DNA of 64,000 bases from Streptomyces rubiginosohelvolus (GCF_014649875.1 NZ_BMTW01000004.1:124001-188000), one strand, 5' to 3'; counted from the first letter of the stretch, positions 8,645-18,937 are shown. Program-made: numbers and translations. Notes: generated from the letters alone by a model not told the origin.

Positions 8645-8765
8645 CGTCTCCACCGGGAAGGACCGGCGGCCGCTGATCGCCTTCACCTGGCTGTGGGTGG
8701 GCGCCCCGCTCGCCTACGGGCTGTACGAACTGATCCGCAAGGCCACCCAGTTGTTCACCGGCTGA
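8613..8765 (+). CDS. MFS transporter-associated small membrane protein
   Basis: A 50-residue protein overlaps the end of the MFS gene. AGGGAG lies 6 bases upstream of its ATG. The N-terminal 20 residues are polar (MSDSSSQSPPDVSTGKDRR), then one hydrophobic helix (LIAFTWLWVGAPLAYGLYEL) and a short basic-aromatic tail. Such small proteins recur after OFA-type carriers in actinobacteria and are labelled MFS transporter small subunit. It probably associates with the carrier; the function is inferred from position only. Confidence 0.75.
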   Translation: MSDSSSQSPPDVSTGKDRRPLIAFTWLWVGAPLAYGLYELIRKATQLFTG

Positions 8766-8795
8766 CGGACCACTGGCCGACCCCGGACCCGGCCG

Positions 8796-8820
8796 ACCCC
8801 GGACCCGACGGGCCCGGGGT
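8796..8820. terminator. Hairpin terminator
   Basis: The segment folds as ACCCCGG-a-CCCG, loop A, CGGG-c-CCGGGGT: 11 paired bases with one mismatch. It sits between the convergent MFS/small-protein operon and the acyl-CoA dehydrogenase-type gene, so it can serve both. Confidence 0.6.
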
Positions 8821-8837
8821 CACGGTCACCGCCGGTT

Positions 8838-10805
8838 TCAGGCTCCGCCCACCAGGTCCGGGGCGCGCAGCATGGCGGCCGGAATCCCCCAGGCGTCGAC
8901 GAGTTCGCCGGCCAGGGGCCGGATCTTGCGGCAGAGGTCGTTCACCTCACGGGTGATCGCCTTGGAGCGCTGGACGGTCAGCCGGCCGTGCTCCATGAAC
9001 CAGGCGCGGTCCGCCTCGATCGTCGACAGGGCGAACAGGTCGCACAGCAAACCCAGGGCGACCTTGTTGCCGCCGTCGGGCAGCGTACGCATCTTCTCGA
9101 CGAACGCCTCCAGCACCAGCCGCTCCATATGGGCGCGGGCGACGGCGATGACATGGTCCTGCACCTCGGAGAAGACGGCGCCCGCGTCGCGCTTGCGGTC
9201 GATGCCGCTCTTGAGCCTGCGGGCCACCCCGGCGAGCATGTGCTCCTCCCGGTAGCGGACCATGGCGAGCTGGTACTCCGAGTCGAGCAGTCCGGCCTCC
9301 TGGTCCCACTCGTCGCCGCCCGGCAGCAGATCGCGGACCCGTTCGAGCAGCTTGTGGGCCGACGTCTTCTCGATGACCGTCTCGACGGCGAGGTTGGTGA
9401 CGTAGCGGACCATGCCCAGCTGGTCCAGGTCCTCGAACTCGCTCGCGTAGTCGGTGAGCAGGCCCTTGGCGACGAGCTGGAGCAGGACGTGGTTGTCGCC
9501 CTCGAAGGTGGTGAAGATGTCGCTGTCGGCCTTGAGCGCGGCGAACCGGTTGACGGCCAGATAGCCCGCGCCGCCGCACGCCTCGCGGCACTCCTGGATC
9601 ACCTGGGTGGCGTGCCAGGTGGCGAGCGCCTTGGTTCCGGCGGCCCGGGCCTCCAGCAGGCGTCGCGCCTGCGCGTCGTCCTCCAGATCGGAGAAGACGT
9701 CGTGGAGCTGGGTGCGGACGACGTCCTGGGCGAAGTGCAGTGCGTACGTACGGGCGACGAGCGGCAGCAGACGCCGCTGGTGCAGTCCGTAGTCGAGGAG
9801 CAGCTGCTCCTCCCTCTGGGGGCCGGCCGCGAACTGGCGTCGCCGCAGGGCGTACTTCGTCGCGATCGCGAGGGCGACCTTGGCGGCGTTGACCCCGGCG
9901 CCGCCGACGCTGACGCGGCCCTGCACCAGGGTGCCGAGCATGGTGAAGAAGCGGCGGTGGGGGTTGTCGATCGTGCTCTCGTAGACGCCTTCCGGGGTGA
10001 CGTCGGCGAAGCGGTTGAGCAGCGCCTCGCGATCCACCCGCACACCGTCGAACCGGAGGCGTCCGTTGTCCACGCCGTTGAGGCCCATCTTGCGGCCGTC
10101 GTCCTCGATGTGGACCCCGGGCGCGGCCTCGCCGTCGACCCGGATCGGCACGACGAACGCGTGCACACCCCGGGACTCGCCGCCCACTTCCAACTGGGCG
10201 AAGACGACTGCCAGTTCGCCGTGGCGGGCCGCGTTGCCGATGTAGTCCTTGCGCGCCTGGTCGCCCTCGGTGGTGATGACGAACTCCTGGGCGTCGACGT
10301 CGTAGCGCGCGACCGTGCCGAGCGCCTGGACGTTGGAGCCGTGCCCGGTCTCCGTCATCGCGAAGCAGCCCATCAGCTCCCCGGTGATCAGGCCGGGGAG
10401 ATGGGCGTCGTGGTGGCGCTCGGTCCCCAGATGCAGGATCGCGCCGCCGAAGAGCCCGAACTGCACCCCGACCTTCACCAGCACCGACAGATCGCCGAAG
10501 GCGAGCGTCTCGAACGCGGCGATCGAGGCACCGACGTCGCCGCCTCCGCCGTACCGCTTCGGGAAGCCCATGCCGGTCTGGCCCGTCGCCGCCATCTCGA
10601 CCACGAGCTCACGCACGCGCTCGCGGAACGCGTCGATGTCGAGCTCGTCGGCCTCGTCCAGCACCGAGGCGTACGTCGTCAGATTGGCCCGGACCAGGTC
10701 CCGGACCTCGGCGTACTCGCCGTCGAGCACCTCGGTCAGCGCCCGGACGTCGATCTCCGGCTGCACGTACCCGCCGGTCGCGGGCGATGTTCTGTCAGTG
10801 GTCAT
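8838..10805 (-). CDS. Acyl-CoA dehydrogenase/oxidase-like flavoenzyme
   Basis: The 655-residue length and layout resemble the long acyl-CoA oxidase-type branch of the acyl-CoA dehydrogenase superfamily, which desaturates acyl-CoA thioesters at C2-C3 using FAD. Visible motifs are FAMTETGHGSNVQ (FAD/substrate loop), GVDNGRLRFDGVRV, and ECREACGGAGYLAVNR followed by FTTFEGDN, whose Glu is at the catalytic-base position of the oxidase/long-chain class. It is a single-gene unit with the terminator at 8796-8820 downstream. Whether it passes electrons to oxygen or to an electron-transfer flavoprotein cannot be told from sequence. Confidence 0.87.
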   Translation of the reverse strand: MTTDRTSPATGGYVQPEIDVRALTEVLDGEYAEVRDLVRANLTTYASVLDEADELDIDAFRERVRELVVEMAATGQTGMGFPKRYGGGGDVGASIAAFETLAFGDLSVLVKVGVQFGLFGGAILHLGTERHHDAHLPGLITGELMGCFAMTETGHGSNVQALGTVARYDVDAQEFVITTEGDQARKDYIGNAARHGELAVVFAQLEVGGESRGVHAFVVPIRVDGEAAPGVHIEDDGRKMGLNGVDNGRLRFDGVRVDREALLNRFADVTPEGVYESTIDNPHRRFFTMLGTLVQGRVSVGGAGVNAAKVALAIATKYALRRRQFAAGPQREEQLLLDYGLHQRRLLPLVARTYALHFAQDVVRTQLHDVFSDLEDDAQARRLLEARAAGTKALATWHATQVIQECREACGGAGYLAVNRFAALKADSDIFTTFEGDNHVLLQLVAKGLLTDYASEFEDLDQLGMVRYVTNLAVETVIEKTSAHKLLERVRDLLPGGDEWDQEAGLLDSEYQLAMVRYREEHMLAGVARRLKSGIDRKRDAGAVFSEVQDHVIAVARAHMERLVLEAFVEKMRTLPDGGNKVALGLLCDLFALSTIEADRAWFMEHGRLTVQRSKAITREVNDLCRKIRPLAGELVDAWGIPAAMLRAPDLVGGA

Positions 10806-10854
10806 ACCGATTCGCTACCCCGCCCGGAGACGATCAAGCAGTTCGCTGCCCCGG

Positions 10855-11307
10855 TCAGCCCTGTCCGGCGGGCGGATCGGCCAGGATGCCTTCGAGCAGC
10901 CCCGTGGCCTGGCCGACCTCGATGAGATAGCCGTCCGGGTCGCGCAGGTAGCAGCGGATCTCGGCCTTGCGGTCGATCGGCGGGGTGAGGAACTCGGCGC
11001 CCTTCGCACTCCACTCGCGGTAGCAGCGTTCGATGTCGGCGACGCGGATGTTCAGGAAGCTGGTCGCGGTGCCGGGATCGGTCGGCGGGTGGAGCGTGAC
11101 ATCGGGTTTGTCGGGGGTCGGGCCGCCACCGGGGTTCATGATCAGCCAGCTGTTCGCGAGCTTGATGATGCACGGGTTCGCGTCGAGGACCACTTCGCCG
11201 CCAAGGACGTCGGCGTAGAAGGCGCGTGCGCGGGGAACGTCCGCGACGGTGAGGAAGTGGGTGAGGAGCAGGCCCGACGCCGGTGCCGGGAGATCTTCAC
11301 GGCGCAT
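10855..11307 (-). CDS. VOC (glyoxalase/bleomycin-resistance fold) family protein
   Basis: This 150-residue single-domain protein has the paired beta-alpha-beta-beta-beta modules of the vicinal-oxygen-chelate fold. The first module starts at LLLTHFLTVADVPRARAFYADVLGG and the second at TSFLNIRVADIERCYREW, ending with CYLRDPDGYLIEVGQ, where the late Glu is a usual metal ligand. I chose the ATG at 11307, with GGAGG 9 bases upstream; the longer frame includes low-complexity DNA. Such proteins are lyases, dioxygenases or drug-binding proteins; nothing here singles out one. Confidence 0.85.
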   Translation of the reverse strand: MRREDLPAPASGLLLTHFLTVADVPRARAFYADVLGGEVVLDANPCIIKLANSWLIMNPGGGPTPDKPDVTLHPPTDPGTATSFLNIRVADIERCYREWSAKGAEFLTPPIDRKAEIRCYLRDPDGYLIEVGQATGLLEGILADPPAGQG

Positions 11308-11568
11308 GGTGTGACGCCTCCAGACGGATGTCGACGTACCTCCCATGGTGGACCACCGGGCCGTCCCCCGAAAGACGATCATCAGCGGGCCGGACCTGAG
11401 GGCTGACGGGCCTTGCCCCTTGGGCAGGCCCGGCCCCCGACCGGGCCCTACTCCCCGGCCGCGCTCCGGCCCCGGCCGCGCTCCGGCCCCGGCCGCGCCC
11501 GGTCCGTCGCCGGGCCCTGCTCCCCGACCGGACCGTGTCGGGCCGGACCCGATCACGGCCGGCGCCGG
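11308..11568. other. Gene-poor spacer with hairpin and GC-rich short repeats
   Basis: No gene is apparent. At 11409-11432 GGGCCTTGCCC and GGGCAGGCCC form a hairpin with one bulge, a possible terminator for the leftward arabinose-importer operon, though about 140 bases past its last stop. At about 11454-11500 a 17-18-base unit (CCCCGGCCGCGCTCCGG) is repeated nearly three times. Confidence 0.45.
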
Positions 11569-12807
11569 TCAGGAGCCCGCCCGGCGCTTGTTCCAGACGT
11601 CGAAGCCGACCGCGGCCAGCAGGGCCAGGCCCTTGATCACCTGCTGCCAGTCGGTGCCGATGCCCACCAGGTTCATCCCGTTGTTGAGTACCCCGAGGAC
11701 CAGCCCGCCGATGACGGCGCCCAGCACCGTGCCCACACCGCCGCTCATCGACGCCCCTCCGATGAAGGCCGCGGCGATGGCCTCCAGCTCGAAGTTGATG
11801 CCCGCCTTGGGCGAGGCCGCGTTGAACCGCGCCGCGAACACCAGCCCGGCCAGGGCCGCCAGCATCCCCATGTTCAGGAAGACCGCGAAGGTCACCTTGC
11901 GGTCCTTGACGCCCGACAGCTTGGCCGCGGGCAGGTTGCCGCCGATCGCGTACACGTGGCGTCCCACCACCACGTTGCGCATCACGTAACCGAAGCAGAC
12001 CAGCAGGACAGCGAGGACGATCAGGACCACGGGCGCGCCCTTGTAGCTGGCGAGCAGGAGCGTGGCGACGGTGATGGCGGCGATCAGGGCGACGAGTTTC
12101 AGGACGAAGAGGTTCTTCGGCAGGGGCGCCAGGTCGAACTCCGCCTGCCGGGCGCGGTTGCGGATCTCCTGGTTGACCACCAGGGCGATCACTCCGAGGC
12201 CGAGCAGCAGGGTCAGGTTGTGGTAGTTGGTGACGGGGCCGACCTCCGGCAGGAAGCCGTTCGCCACCTTCTGCAGCCCCTCCGGGAAGGGGCCCAGGGT
12301 CTGTCCCCGCAGGAAGATCTCCGTCAGCCCCCGGAAAAGCAGCATCCCGGCCAGCGTGACGATGAACGAGGGGATGCCGACGTACGCGATGAAGAAGCCC
12401 TGGACCGCCCCCGCGGCCGCGCCGATCAGCAGGGTCACCACCACGGCGAGCGGCCAGGCGAGCTGGTGCTCCACCATCAGCACCGCGGCGACCGCGCCCA
12501 CCAGGGCCGTCAGCGATCCCACGGAGAGGTCGATGTGGCCGGAGATGATGACGATCATCATGCCGATGGCGAGGATCAGGATGTAGCTGTTCTGCAGGAC
12601 GAGATTGGAGACGTTGCGCGGCAGGAGCAGGTCGCCGCCCGTCCAGATCTGGAAGAGCAGCACGATGAGTCCCAGCGCGAACAGCATCCCGTACTGCCGG
12701 GTGTTGCGCCGGACGCTCTCCACCAGCAGGCGCGCCACCGCCGGGGCGGCCCCGCGCGACCCGGGGTCCGCGGCGGCCGGAGGGGTGGGGCTGAGGTCAG
12801 TGCTCAT
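11569..12807 (-). CDS. mmsB: Multiple-monosaccharide ABC transporter permease
   Basis: This 412-residue inner-membrane protein has about 10 hydrophobic segments and is the translocation subunit of a CUT2-class (ribose/xylose/arabinose type) importer. [20 protein letters not shown] is the family hallmark, as are [21 protein letters not shown] and the late [16 protein letters not shown]. Length and sequence fit the MmsB/GguB subgroup rather than RbsC. Its start overlaps the ATPase gene by 11 bases, third in the operon binding protein - ATPase - permease. Divergence from araBAD with a shared operator makes L-arabinose the likely substrate. Confidence 0.92.
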   Translation of the reverse strand: MSTDLSPTPPAAADPGSRGAAPAVARLLVESVRRNTRQYGMLFALGLIVLLFQIWTGGDLLLPRNVSNLVLQNSYILILAIGMMIVIISGHIDLSVGSLTALVGAVAAVLMVEHQLAWPLAVVVTLLIGAAAGAVQGFFIAYVGIPSFIVTLAGMLLFRGLTEIFLRGQTLGPFPEGLQKVANGFLPEVGPVTNYHNLTLLLGLGVIALVVNQEIRNRARQAEFDLAPLPKNLFVLKLVALIAAITVATLLLASYKGAPVVLIVLAVLLVCFGYVMRNVVVGRHVYAIGGNLPAAKLSGVKDRKVTFAVFLNMGMLAALAGLVFAARFNAASPKAGINFELEAIAAAFIGGASMSGGVGTVLGAVIGGLVLGVLNNGMNLVGIGTDWQQVIKGLALLAAVGFDVWNKRRAGS

Positions 12808-14431
12808 CGGTGAGTCCTTCGTGGGGTGCGGGGTGCCGGGGCGCGGGGACGGCGGGGTCGTGCGTCATGTACCGCATCAGCAGCTCCTGGTCGGCCTCGG
12901 CGCGGGCGCTCTCGCCGGTGATCCGGCCGGCCGCCATCGTGTAGACGCGGTCGCACATGCCGAGGAGTTCGGGCAGCTCGGACGAGATCATCAGGACGGC
13001 CTTGCCCTCGGCCGTGAGCCGGTCGATCACGGTGTAGATCTCGTACTTGGCGCCGACGTCGACGCCCCGGGTCGGTTCGTCCAGGATCAGGACCTCGGGC
13101 CCGGCGAGGATCCACTTGCTCAGGACGACCTTCTGCTGGTTGCCGCCGGACAGCCGGCCCACCTGGTCGAAGACCGTGCGGGTCCGGATGTTCATGGTGC
13201 GGCGGAACTCCTCGGCGACGACACGCTCCTGGTGGGCGTCGACCACCCCGCGCCGGGCCAGCCGGGACAGCGAGGCGAGGGAGATGTTCCGGCTGACGGA
13301 GTCCTGGAGGTCGAGGCCGTAGTGCTTGCGGTCCTCCGTCACATAGGCGATGCCCGCGTCGACGGCCTCCGGCACGGTACGGGTCCGGGCCTCGGCCCCG
13401 TCCCTGAGCACCGTTCCGGAGAGGTAGCGCCCGTAGGAGCGGCCGAAGACGCTCATGGCGAGTTCGGTGCGGCCGGCGCCCATCAGCCCGGCGATGCCGA
13501 CGATCTCGCCGCGTTCCACCCGCAGCGACACCCCGTCGACGACTTTGCGCTGGTGGTCGACGGGGTGCCCCACGGTCCAGTCGCGGATCTCCAGGGCCGG
13601 GGCGGGGGCGGGCGGGGCCGCGCAGGGGGTGCGGTCGGGGAAGCGGCTGTCGAGGCTGCGGCCCACCATGGAACGGATGATGCGCTCCTCCGTGGTCTCC
13701 GGGTCCTTGAGGTCGAGGGTCTCCACCGTGCGGCCGTCGCGGAGGACGGTGACGGAGTCGGCGACCTGGGCGATCTCGCCCAGCTTGTGCGAGATGATGA
13801 TCGAGGTGATGCCCTGGTTCTTCAGTTCGTCGATGAGCCGCAGCAGTTGGGCGCTGTCCTCGTCGTTCAGCGCGGCGGTCGGTTCGTCGAGGATCAGCAG
13901 TCCGACGTCCTTGGCCAGTGCCTTGGCGATCTCGACAAGTTGCTGCTTGCTCACCCCGATGTCGGCGACCCGGGTCTGCGGGTGTTCCTCAAGACCTACG
14001 CGGCGCAGGAGTTCGGCGGCCCGGCGCAGGGTCGCCGGCCAGGTGATGACGCCGCGCCGGGCGGGCTCGTGGCCCAGGAAGATGTTCTCGGCGATCGAGA
14101 GCTGTGGGACGAGGGCCAGCTCCTGATGGATGATCACGATGCCGGACCGCTCGCTGGCGCGGATGTCGCGGAACCGGCACTCCTCGCCCTCGTAGCGGAT
14201 CTCTCCCTCGTAACTGCCGTGCGGGTGGACGCCGGAGAGGACCTTCATCAGCGTGGACTTGCCCGCGCCGTTCTCGCCGCACAGCGCGTGGACCTCACCT
14301 CGGCGCACCCGCAGGTTCACCTCGCTCAGCGCCTTCACGCCGGAGAACGTCTTGCTGATGGCCCGCATGTCGAGCACGGGGCCGTCGGCCGCGTCCCGAT
14401 CCGGGCCGGCGGTCGGGGCCTTCGGTGTCAC
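12797..14431 (-). CDS. mmsA: Multiple-monosaccharide ABC transporter ATP-binding protein
   Basis: This 544-residue protein is a tandem ATPase (two ABC cassettes, as in all CUT2 sugar importers) that energises the permease. The first cassette has Walker [10 protein letters not shown] and Walker [12 protein letters not shown]. The second has the degenerate loop GLMGAGRTE, a canonical LSGGNQQKV signature and [12 protein letters not shown], the usual asymmetric pattern. The MmsA/GguA subgroup is suggested by overall sequence. Overlaps with the binding-protein gene (4 bases) and the permease gene (11 bases) indicate one transcript and coupled translation. Confidence 0.93.
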   Translation of the reverse strand: MTPKAPTAGPDRDAADGPVLDMRAISKTFSGVKALSEVNLRVRRGEVHALCGENGAGKSTLMKVLSGVHPHGSYEGEIRYEGEECRFRDIRASERSGIVIIHQELALVPQLSIAENIFLGHEPARRGVITWPATLRRAAELLRRVGLEEHPQTRVADIGVSKQQLVEIAKALAKDVGLLILDEPTAALNDEDSAQLLRLIDELKNQGITSIIISHKLGEIAQVADSVTVLRDGRTVETLDLKDPETTEERIIRSMVGRSLDSRFPDRTPCAAPPAPAPALEIRDWTVGHPVDHQRKVVDGVSLRVERGEIVGIAGLMGAGRTELAMSVFGRSYGRYLSGTVLRDGAEARTRTVPEAVDAGIAYVTEDRKHYGLDLQDSVSRNISLASLSRLARRGVVDAHQERVVAEEFRRTMNIRTRTVFDQVGRLSGGNQQKVVLSKWILAGPEVLILDEPTRGVDVGAKYEIYTVIDRLTAEGKAVLMISSELPELLGMCDRVYTMAAGRITGESARAEADQELLMRYMTHDPAVPAPRHPAPHEGLTDEH

Positions 14432-15537
14432 CGCAGGTCCTCGGCCTTCAGGTAGCCCGAGTCCACGAGCACCGACCGGTAGTTGGACTTGTCCACGCTG
14501 ACCGGCGGCAGCAGGTGCGCGGGGACGACCTTCTTCCCGTTGTCGTACGTCGTGGTGTCGTTGGTCTCCGGCTCCTTCCCGTCCAGGACCGCTCCGACCA
14601 TGTCCGACGCCACCTGGGCGAGGGCACGGGTGTCCTTGTAGACGGTCTGGGTCTGCTCGCCCGCGATGATCGACTTCACGGAGGCGGCCTCCGCGTCCTG
14701 GCCGGTGACGACCGGCAGGGGCTTGGCGGAGCTGCCGTAGTCGTCGGACTTGAGAGCGGACAGGATGCCGATGGAGATGCCGTCGTACGGGGAGAGGACC
14801 GCGTCGACGCGGGCACTGGAGTACGTCGAGGTGAGGAGGTCGTCCATCCGCTTCTGGGCGGTGCCGCCGTCCCAGCGCAGGGTGGTGACCTGGTTGAGGC
14901 GGGTCTGCCCGGAGCGGACGACGAGGCGTTTGTCGTCGATGTAGGGCTTCAGCACCTTCATGGCGCCGTTGAAGAAGTATTTGGTGTTGTTGTCGTCGTT
15001 CGACCCCGCGAACAGCTCGATGTTGAAGGGGCCCTCGTCCGGCCGGTCCTTCAGTTCGAGCTTGTCGACGATGTAGCCCGCCTGGAGCTCGCCGACCTTC
15101 TCGTTGTCGAACGAGGCGTAGTAGTCGACGTGGTCGGAGCCGAGGATCAGCCGGTCGTAGGAGATGACGGGGATGTCGGCGTCGGCGGCCTGCTGGAGGA
15201 CGTTGGAGAGGGCCTCGCCGTTGATCGCGGCGATGACCAGGGCGTCCACCCCCTGGGTGATCATGTTCTCGATCTGGGAGACCTGCTGGTCGGGGTCGTC
15301 CTCCCCGTACTGGAGGGTGGTCCGGAAGCCCGCCTTCTTCAGGCTGGTCGTCATGTTCCTGCCGTCGGCTATCCAGCGTTCGGACGACTTGGTCGGCATC
15401 GCGATGCCGATGGTCCTGGCCTCGTCGCCGGACTTCTCACGGCTTCCGCCCTCGCTGTTCTGACCGCAGGCGGTCAGCAGCAGGGCGCACGCGGTCGAGG
15501 CGGCGAGGAGCGGAAGAGCGGCTCGTCGGTTCGTCAT
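14428..15537 (-). CDS. chvE: Sugar-binding lipoprotein of the monosaccharide ABC importer
   Basis: This 369-residue exported lipoprotein delivers sugar to the permease. The signal peptide ends in a lipobox (LLLTACGQN), followed by a type-I periplasmic-binding fold starting [21 protein letters not shown] and continuing [13 protein letters not shown] and [14 protein letters not shown], as in ChvE/xylose-binding proteins. I chose the ATG at 15537 because the longer frame adds a non-signal-like basic stretch running through the operator. First gene of the importer operon, it has a LacI-type operator 150 bases upstream that matches the one before araB. Ligand inferred: L-arabinose, perhaps also other aldoses. 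Confidence 0.92.
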   Translation of the reverse strand: MTNRRAALPLLAASTACALLLTACGQNSEGGSREKSGDEARTIGIAMPTKSSERWIADGRNMTTSLKKAGFRTTLQYGEDDPDQQVSQIENMITQGVDALVIAAINGEALSNVLQQAADADIPVISYDRLILGSDHVDYYASFDNEKVGELQAGYIVDKLELKDRPDEGPFNIELFAGSNDDNNTKYFFNGAMKVLKPYIDDKRLVVRSGQTRLNQVTTLRWDGGTAQKRMDDLLTSTYSSARVDAVLSPYDGISIGILSALKSDDYGSSAKPLPVVTGQDAEAASVKSIIAGEQTQTVYKDTRALAQVASDMVGAVLDGKEPETNDTTTYDNGKKVVPAHLLPPVSVDKSNYRSVLVDSGYLKAEDLR

Positions 15538-15686
15538 GGTCGTTACCTGGCATTCCCGTCGTTGGGGCGGCTCCGGGGGCGGAGCGTCGGGGCGGCTCTG
15601 GGCAGGGGTGAGAAGCCGACGGGCCCCCCGTCGTCGCGGCGCTCGCGGGCTCCGTCGACCGGGGATCCGCCCACCGGCCACTGGAT

Positions 15687-15700
15687 TGTTAGCGCTCACA
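15687..15700. promoter_or_regulatory. LacI-type operator (importer/regulator side)
   Basis: TGTTAGCGCTCACA, a near-palindrome centred on GCGC, lies between the divergent importer operon and the LacI regulator gene. Extended to GATTGTTAGCGCTCACA it recurs as the exact reverse complement upstream of araB (17133-17146 core). It is the probable binding site of the adjacent regulator. Confidence 0.82.
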
Positions 15701-15815
15701 CATGTCGGGGGCAAGAGGCGTTAAGCTGTTTCTCGAATTCGAGGTGGGCCCGTCGCCCTCGCGGGGCGTCCCGCGGCCGGGCCGGGCCGCGGCCGTCGTC
15801 CGGAGGAAGCAAGGC

Positions 15816-16862
15816 ATGACCCGCCCCACCGAGGCCCTCCGCCCACCGACGATGGCGGACGTCGCCCGGGAGGCGGGGGTCTCCCACCAGACCGTGTCCC
15901 GGGTGCTCAGCGGCCATCCCAACGTCCGGACCACCACCCGGGATCAGGTGACGGCCGCGATCGAAAGGCTCGGCTACCGCCGCAACTCCGCGGCCCGGGC
16001 GCTGGTCACCCGGCGTTCGCGGACCATCGGCGTGATCGCGGTCGACCCGACGCTCTACGGCCCCGCGAGCACCCTGGCCGGCCTGCAGGAAGCAGCGCGC
16101 GACGAGGGGTACCTGGTCTCGACGGTCACCCTGCGCACCGGCGGCGGCCACGCACTGGAGGACGCGCTCGACCATCTGGCGGCCTGGGGCGTCGAGGGCG
16201 CCGTCGCCATCACCCCCCAGCGCTCCAGCGTGCAGGCCCTCGCCCGGCTGACCCCGCCGTTTCCCGTCGTCACGGTGGAGGGCAGCCACGGGCTCGACAT
16301 CCCCGGCGTCTCCCTCGACCAGGAGCTGGGCGCCCGCCTCGTCACCGAACACCTCCTGGCCACCGGCCACGAGACGGTCTGGCATGTGGCCGGCCCCGAG
16401 GACTGGCTGGAGAGCGCGGCGCGCACCGAGGGCTGGCGTGCCGTGCTGGAGGAGCACGGGATCCGCCCGCCGCGCGTACTGCGGGGCGACTGGAGTCCGC
16501 TGTCCGGCTACCACGCGGGGCAGGAACTGGCGGGGCTGGCCCTGGCGGGGCGGGGCGCGGCCCCGGTGACGGCGGCCTTCGTCGCCAACGACCAGATGGC
16601 GCTGGGGGTTCTGCGCGCGCTGCGGGAGGCGGGCATCCGCACCCCGCGGCAGGTGGCGGTCGCGGGTTTCGACGACATCCCCGAGGCGGGGTTCTTCCCT
16701 CCCCCGCTGACGACCGTGCGCCAGGACTTCACAGCCATCGGCCGCCGGAGCATCCAGCTGCTGCTGGAGCACATCGAGGGCACCGCGGCGGGCGTGGAGC
16801 ACATCGTGGTGGAGCCCCAGCTCATCGTCCGGGCGAGCACCCGCTCGCAGGACGGCGCCTGA
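15816..16862 (+). CDS. LacI-family repressor of arabinose uptake and catabolism
   Basis: This 348-residue DNA-binding protein has the LacI helix-turn-helix (TMADVAREAGVSHQTVSRVL, starting about residue 12), the hinge helix (NSAARALVTRRS) and a periplasmic-binding-like effector domain ending in VAVAGFDDIPEAGFFPPPLTTVRQ. The ATG at 15816 has GGAGGA 8 bases upstream; the longer frame from 15702 runs through promoter DNA. It sits between the importer operon and araBAD and two identical operators flank it, so it most likely represses both operons and itself, with L-arabinose or a pathway intermediate as inducer. That makes it a functional equivalent of AraR. Confidence 0.9.
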   Translation: MTRPTEALRPPTMADVAREAGVSHQTVSRVLSGHPNVRTTTRDQVTAAIERLGYRRNSAARALVTRRSRTIGVIAVDPTLYGPASTLAGLQEAARDEGYLVSTVTLRTGGGHALEDALDHLAAWGVEGAVAITPQRSSVQALARLTPPFPVVTVEGSHGLDIPGVSLDQELGARLVTEHLLATGHETVWHVAGPEDWLESAARTEGWRAVLEEHGIRPPRVLRGDWSPLSGYHAGQELAGLALAGRGAAPVTAAFVANDQMALGVLRALREAGIRTPRQVAVAGFDDIPEAGFFPPPLTTVRQDFTAIGRRSIQLLLEHIEGTAAGVEHIVVEPQLIVRASTRSQDGA

Positions 16863-16885
16863 GGCGTACGCCGCCCCGGGTGTTC

Positions 16886-17100
16886 GTACGGCACGCCGCT
16901 CCGGGAATCCGTACAGCACTCCGGCACCCGGACGCCACGTCGCCCCGGAATCCGTACAGCACTCCGGCACCCGGACGCCACGTCGCCCCGGAATCCGCAC
17001 AGCACTCCGGCACCCGTACGGCACATCGCTCCGGGAATCCGTGCCGTACGCCGCCCCGGAATCAGTACGGCACGCTCCAGGAAGTCCCGGCTCACGCCAC
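16886..17100. repeat. 43-base tandem repeat array (minisatellite)
   Basis: A unit beginning GGAATCCGTACAGCACTCC recurs at 16904, 16947, 16990 and 17034 (spacings 43, 43, 44) with a half unit at 17058. Each unit has two related halves of about 21 bases built on GTACRGCAC and CCCCGGAATCC. It fills the space between the LacI gene stop and the araB operator. The open frames crossing it have repetitive, non-protein-like translations; I see no coding evidence. Confidence 0.85.
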
Positions 17101-17132
17101 TCCGAAAGCCCGGGCCTCTTGCTTCCAGCGAT

Positions 17133-17146
17133 TGTGAGCGCTAACA
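17133..17146. promoter_or_regulatory. LacI-type operator upstream of araB
   Basis: TGTGAGCGCTAACA is the exact reverse complement of the operator at 15687-15700, with matching flanks (17 identical bases). It lies 55 bases before the araB start and should place araBAD under the same LacI regulator as the importer. Confidence 0.82.
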
Positions 17147-17200
17147 ATCAGAGGGCGGTGACGCTCCCCGCATCCACTCCCGCAGCAGAGAGTCTCGCTC

Positions 17201-18937
17201 GTGACCCCTCAGCCCGATTCCCCCGGCGATCTTCCCGCCGGCTCTCCCGGCAGCCCTCTCGACGGCCGGCCCGACACCTGCGCGGTCGGCGTCGACTTCG
17301 GCACGCTCTCGGCACGTGCCGTCGTGGTCCGGGTCCGCGACGGTGCGGAGCTCGGCTCCGCCGTGCACACCTACCGCAACGGCGTCATCGACCGAAGCCT
17401 CCCGGGCTCGGACACCCCCCTGCCCCCGGACTGGGCCCTCCAGGACCCGCGCGACTGGCGGGAGGCGCTCCGTACCGCCGTACCGGAGGCGCTCGCGGCG
17501 GCGGGCATCGACCCGTCCCAGGTCATCGGCATCGGCACCGACTTCACCTCCTGCACGGTGCTGCCGACCACGGCGGACGGCGTTCCGCTGGCTGAGCAGC
17601 CCGCCTGGGCGGACCGCCCCCACGCCTGGCCGAAGCTCTGGAAGCACCACGCGGCCCAGGACCAGGCGGACCGCATCAACGCCCTGGCGCACCGACGTGG
17701 TGAGCCCTGGATCCGGCGGTACGGCGGCCGGATCTCCGCCGAGTGGCAGTACGCGAAGGCGCTCCAGGTCCTCGAAGAGGATCCGGAGGTGTACGCCGCC
17801 TGCGCCCGCTGGATCGAGGCGGCCGACTGGATCGTCTGGCAGCTGACCGGCACCGAGTCGCGCAACACGTGCACGGCGGGCTACAAGGGCATCCACCAGG
17901 ACGGCGCCTACCCCTCGCCCGCCTATCTCGCCGGACTTCACCCGGACTTCGCGGACTTCCCCGCCACCCGGCTCGACCATCCGCTGCTCCCCCTCGGCTC
18001 CCGCGCCGGGACCGTGACCGCCGAAGCCGCGGCCCTGACCGGGCTCAGGCCGGGCACCCCGGTCGCGGTGGGGAACGTCGACGCCCACGTCACGGCCCCG
18101 GCGGCCGGGGCGGTGGACAACGGGCACCTGCTCGCCATCATGGGCACCTCCACCTGCCATGTCGTCAACAGCGACGAGCTTGCCGACGTCCCCGGGGTCT
18201 GCGGGGTGGTCGACGGGGGCATCGTGGCGGGCGCGTACGGCTACGAGGCCGGGCAGAGCGGGGTGGGCGACATCTTCGCCTGGTGGCTGCGCCAGGGCGT
18301 GCCCGACGACTACCGCGCCGCCGCCGAGGCGGCCGGCGAGGACCTCCACGAGCATCTGTCCCGGCTCAGCGCCGCGCAGCCGGTCGGGGCACACGGCCTG
18401 GTCGCGCTCGACTGGATGAACGGCAACCGCTCCCCGCTCGTCGACCACCATCTCTCCGGGGTGCTGGTCGGCCTCACCCTGGACACCCGCCCCGAGGACG
18501 TCTACCGCGCCCTGCTGGAGGCGACCGCCTTCGGCACCCGCGTCATCGTCGAGACCCTGGAGGAACACGGGGTGCCCGTCACGGAGTTCATCGCGGCGGG
18601 CGGGCTCAAGAGGAACCCGCTGCTGATGCGGATCTACGCCGACGTCCTGCGCCGCCCCGTGTCGCTCGCCACCTCCGACCAGGGCCCGGCACTCGGTTCG
18701 GCGATCCACGCGGCGGTGGCGGCCGGGGCGTACCCGGACGTCCGCGCGGCCGCCGCCCGCATGGGCGGCGTCGAGCGGAACGCCCATCTCCCCGACCCGG
18801 ACAACGCCGACGTCTACGACGAGCTGTACGCCGAATACCGCGCGCTGCACGACCACTTCGGCACCGGCGGCGATCTCCTGCTGCACCGGCTGCGCAGGCT
18901 CCGCAACCGCGCCCGGGCCCACGGGACCGCGCGCTGA
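17201..18937 (+). CDS. araB: Ribulokinase
   Basis: This FGGY-family sugar kinase of 578 residues phosphorylates L-ribulose to L-ribulose-5-phosphate, the second step of arabinose catabolism. Visible motifs are the nucleotide-phosphate loop [15 protein letters not shown] near residue 30, the AraB-type GYKG and [13 protein letters not shown], and the C-terminal [20 protein letters not shown] that binds ATP. A GTG start at 17201 gives an N-terminal extension of about 25 Pro/Gly-rich residues; the upstream Shine-Dalgarno is weak. First gene of araB-araA-araD; the next gene starts 98 bases later after a CA-rich spacer. Confidence 0.93.
   Translation: MTPQPDSPGDLPAGSPGSPLDGRPDTCAVGVDFGTLSARAVVVRVRDGAELGSAVHTYRNGVIDRSLPGSDTPLPPDWALQDPRDWREALRTAVPEALAAAGIDPSQVIGIGTDFTSCTVLPTTADGVPLAEQPAWADRPHAWPKLWKHHAAQDQADRINALAHRRGEPWIRRYGGRISAEWQYAKALQVLEEDPEVYAACARWIEAADWIVWQLTGTESRNTCTAGYKGIHQDGAYPSPAYLAGLHPDFADFPATRLDHPLLPLGSRAGTVTAEAAALTGLRPGTPVAVGNVDAHVTAPAAGAVDNGHLLAIMGTSTCHVVNSDELADVPGVCGVVDGGIVAGAYGYEAGQSGVGDIFAWWLRQGVPDDYRAAAEAAGEDLHEHLSRLSAAQPVGAHGLVALDWMNGNRSPLVDHHLSGVLVGLTLDTRPEDVYRALLEATAFGTRVIVETLEEHGVPVTEFIAAGGLKRNPLLMRIYADVLRRPVSLATSDQGPALGSAIHAAVAAGAYPDVRAAAARMGGVERNAHLPDPDNADVYDELYAEYRALHDHFGTGGDLLLHRLRRLRNRARAHGTAR

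Noticed and set aside
15696..17147. Minus-strand frame through the LacI gene and the 43-base repeats
   Set aside because: It is antisense to a clear LacI gene and its extra part only translates the tandem repeats.
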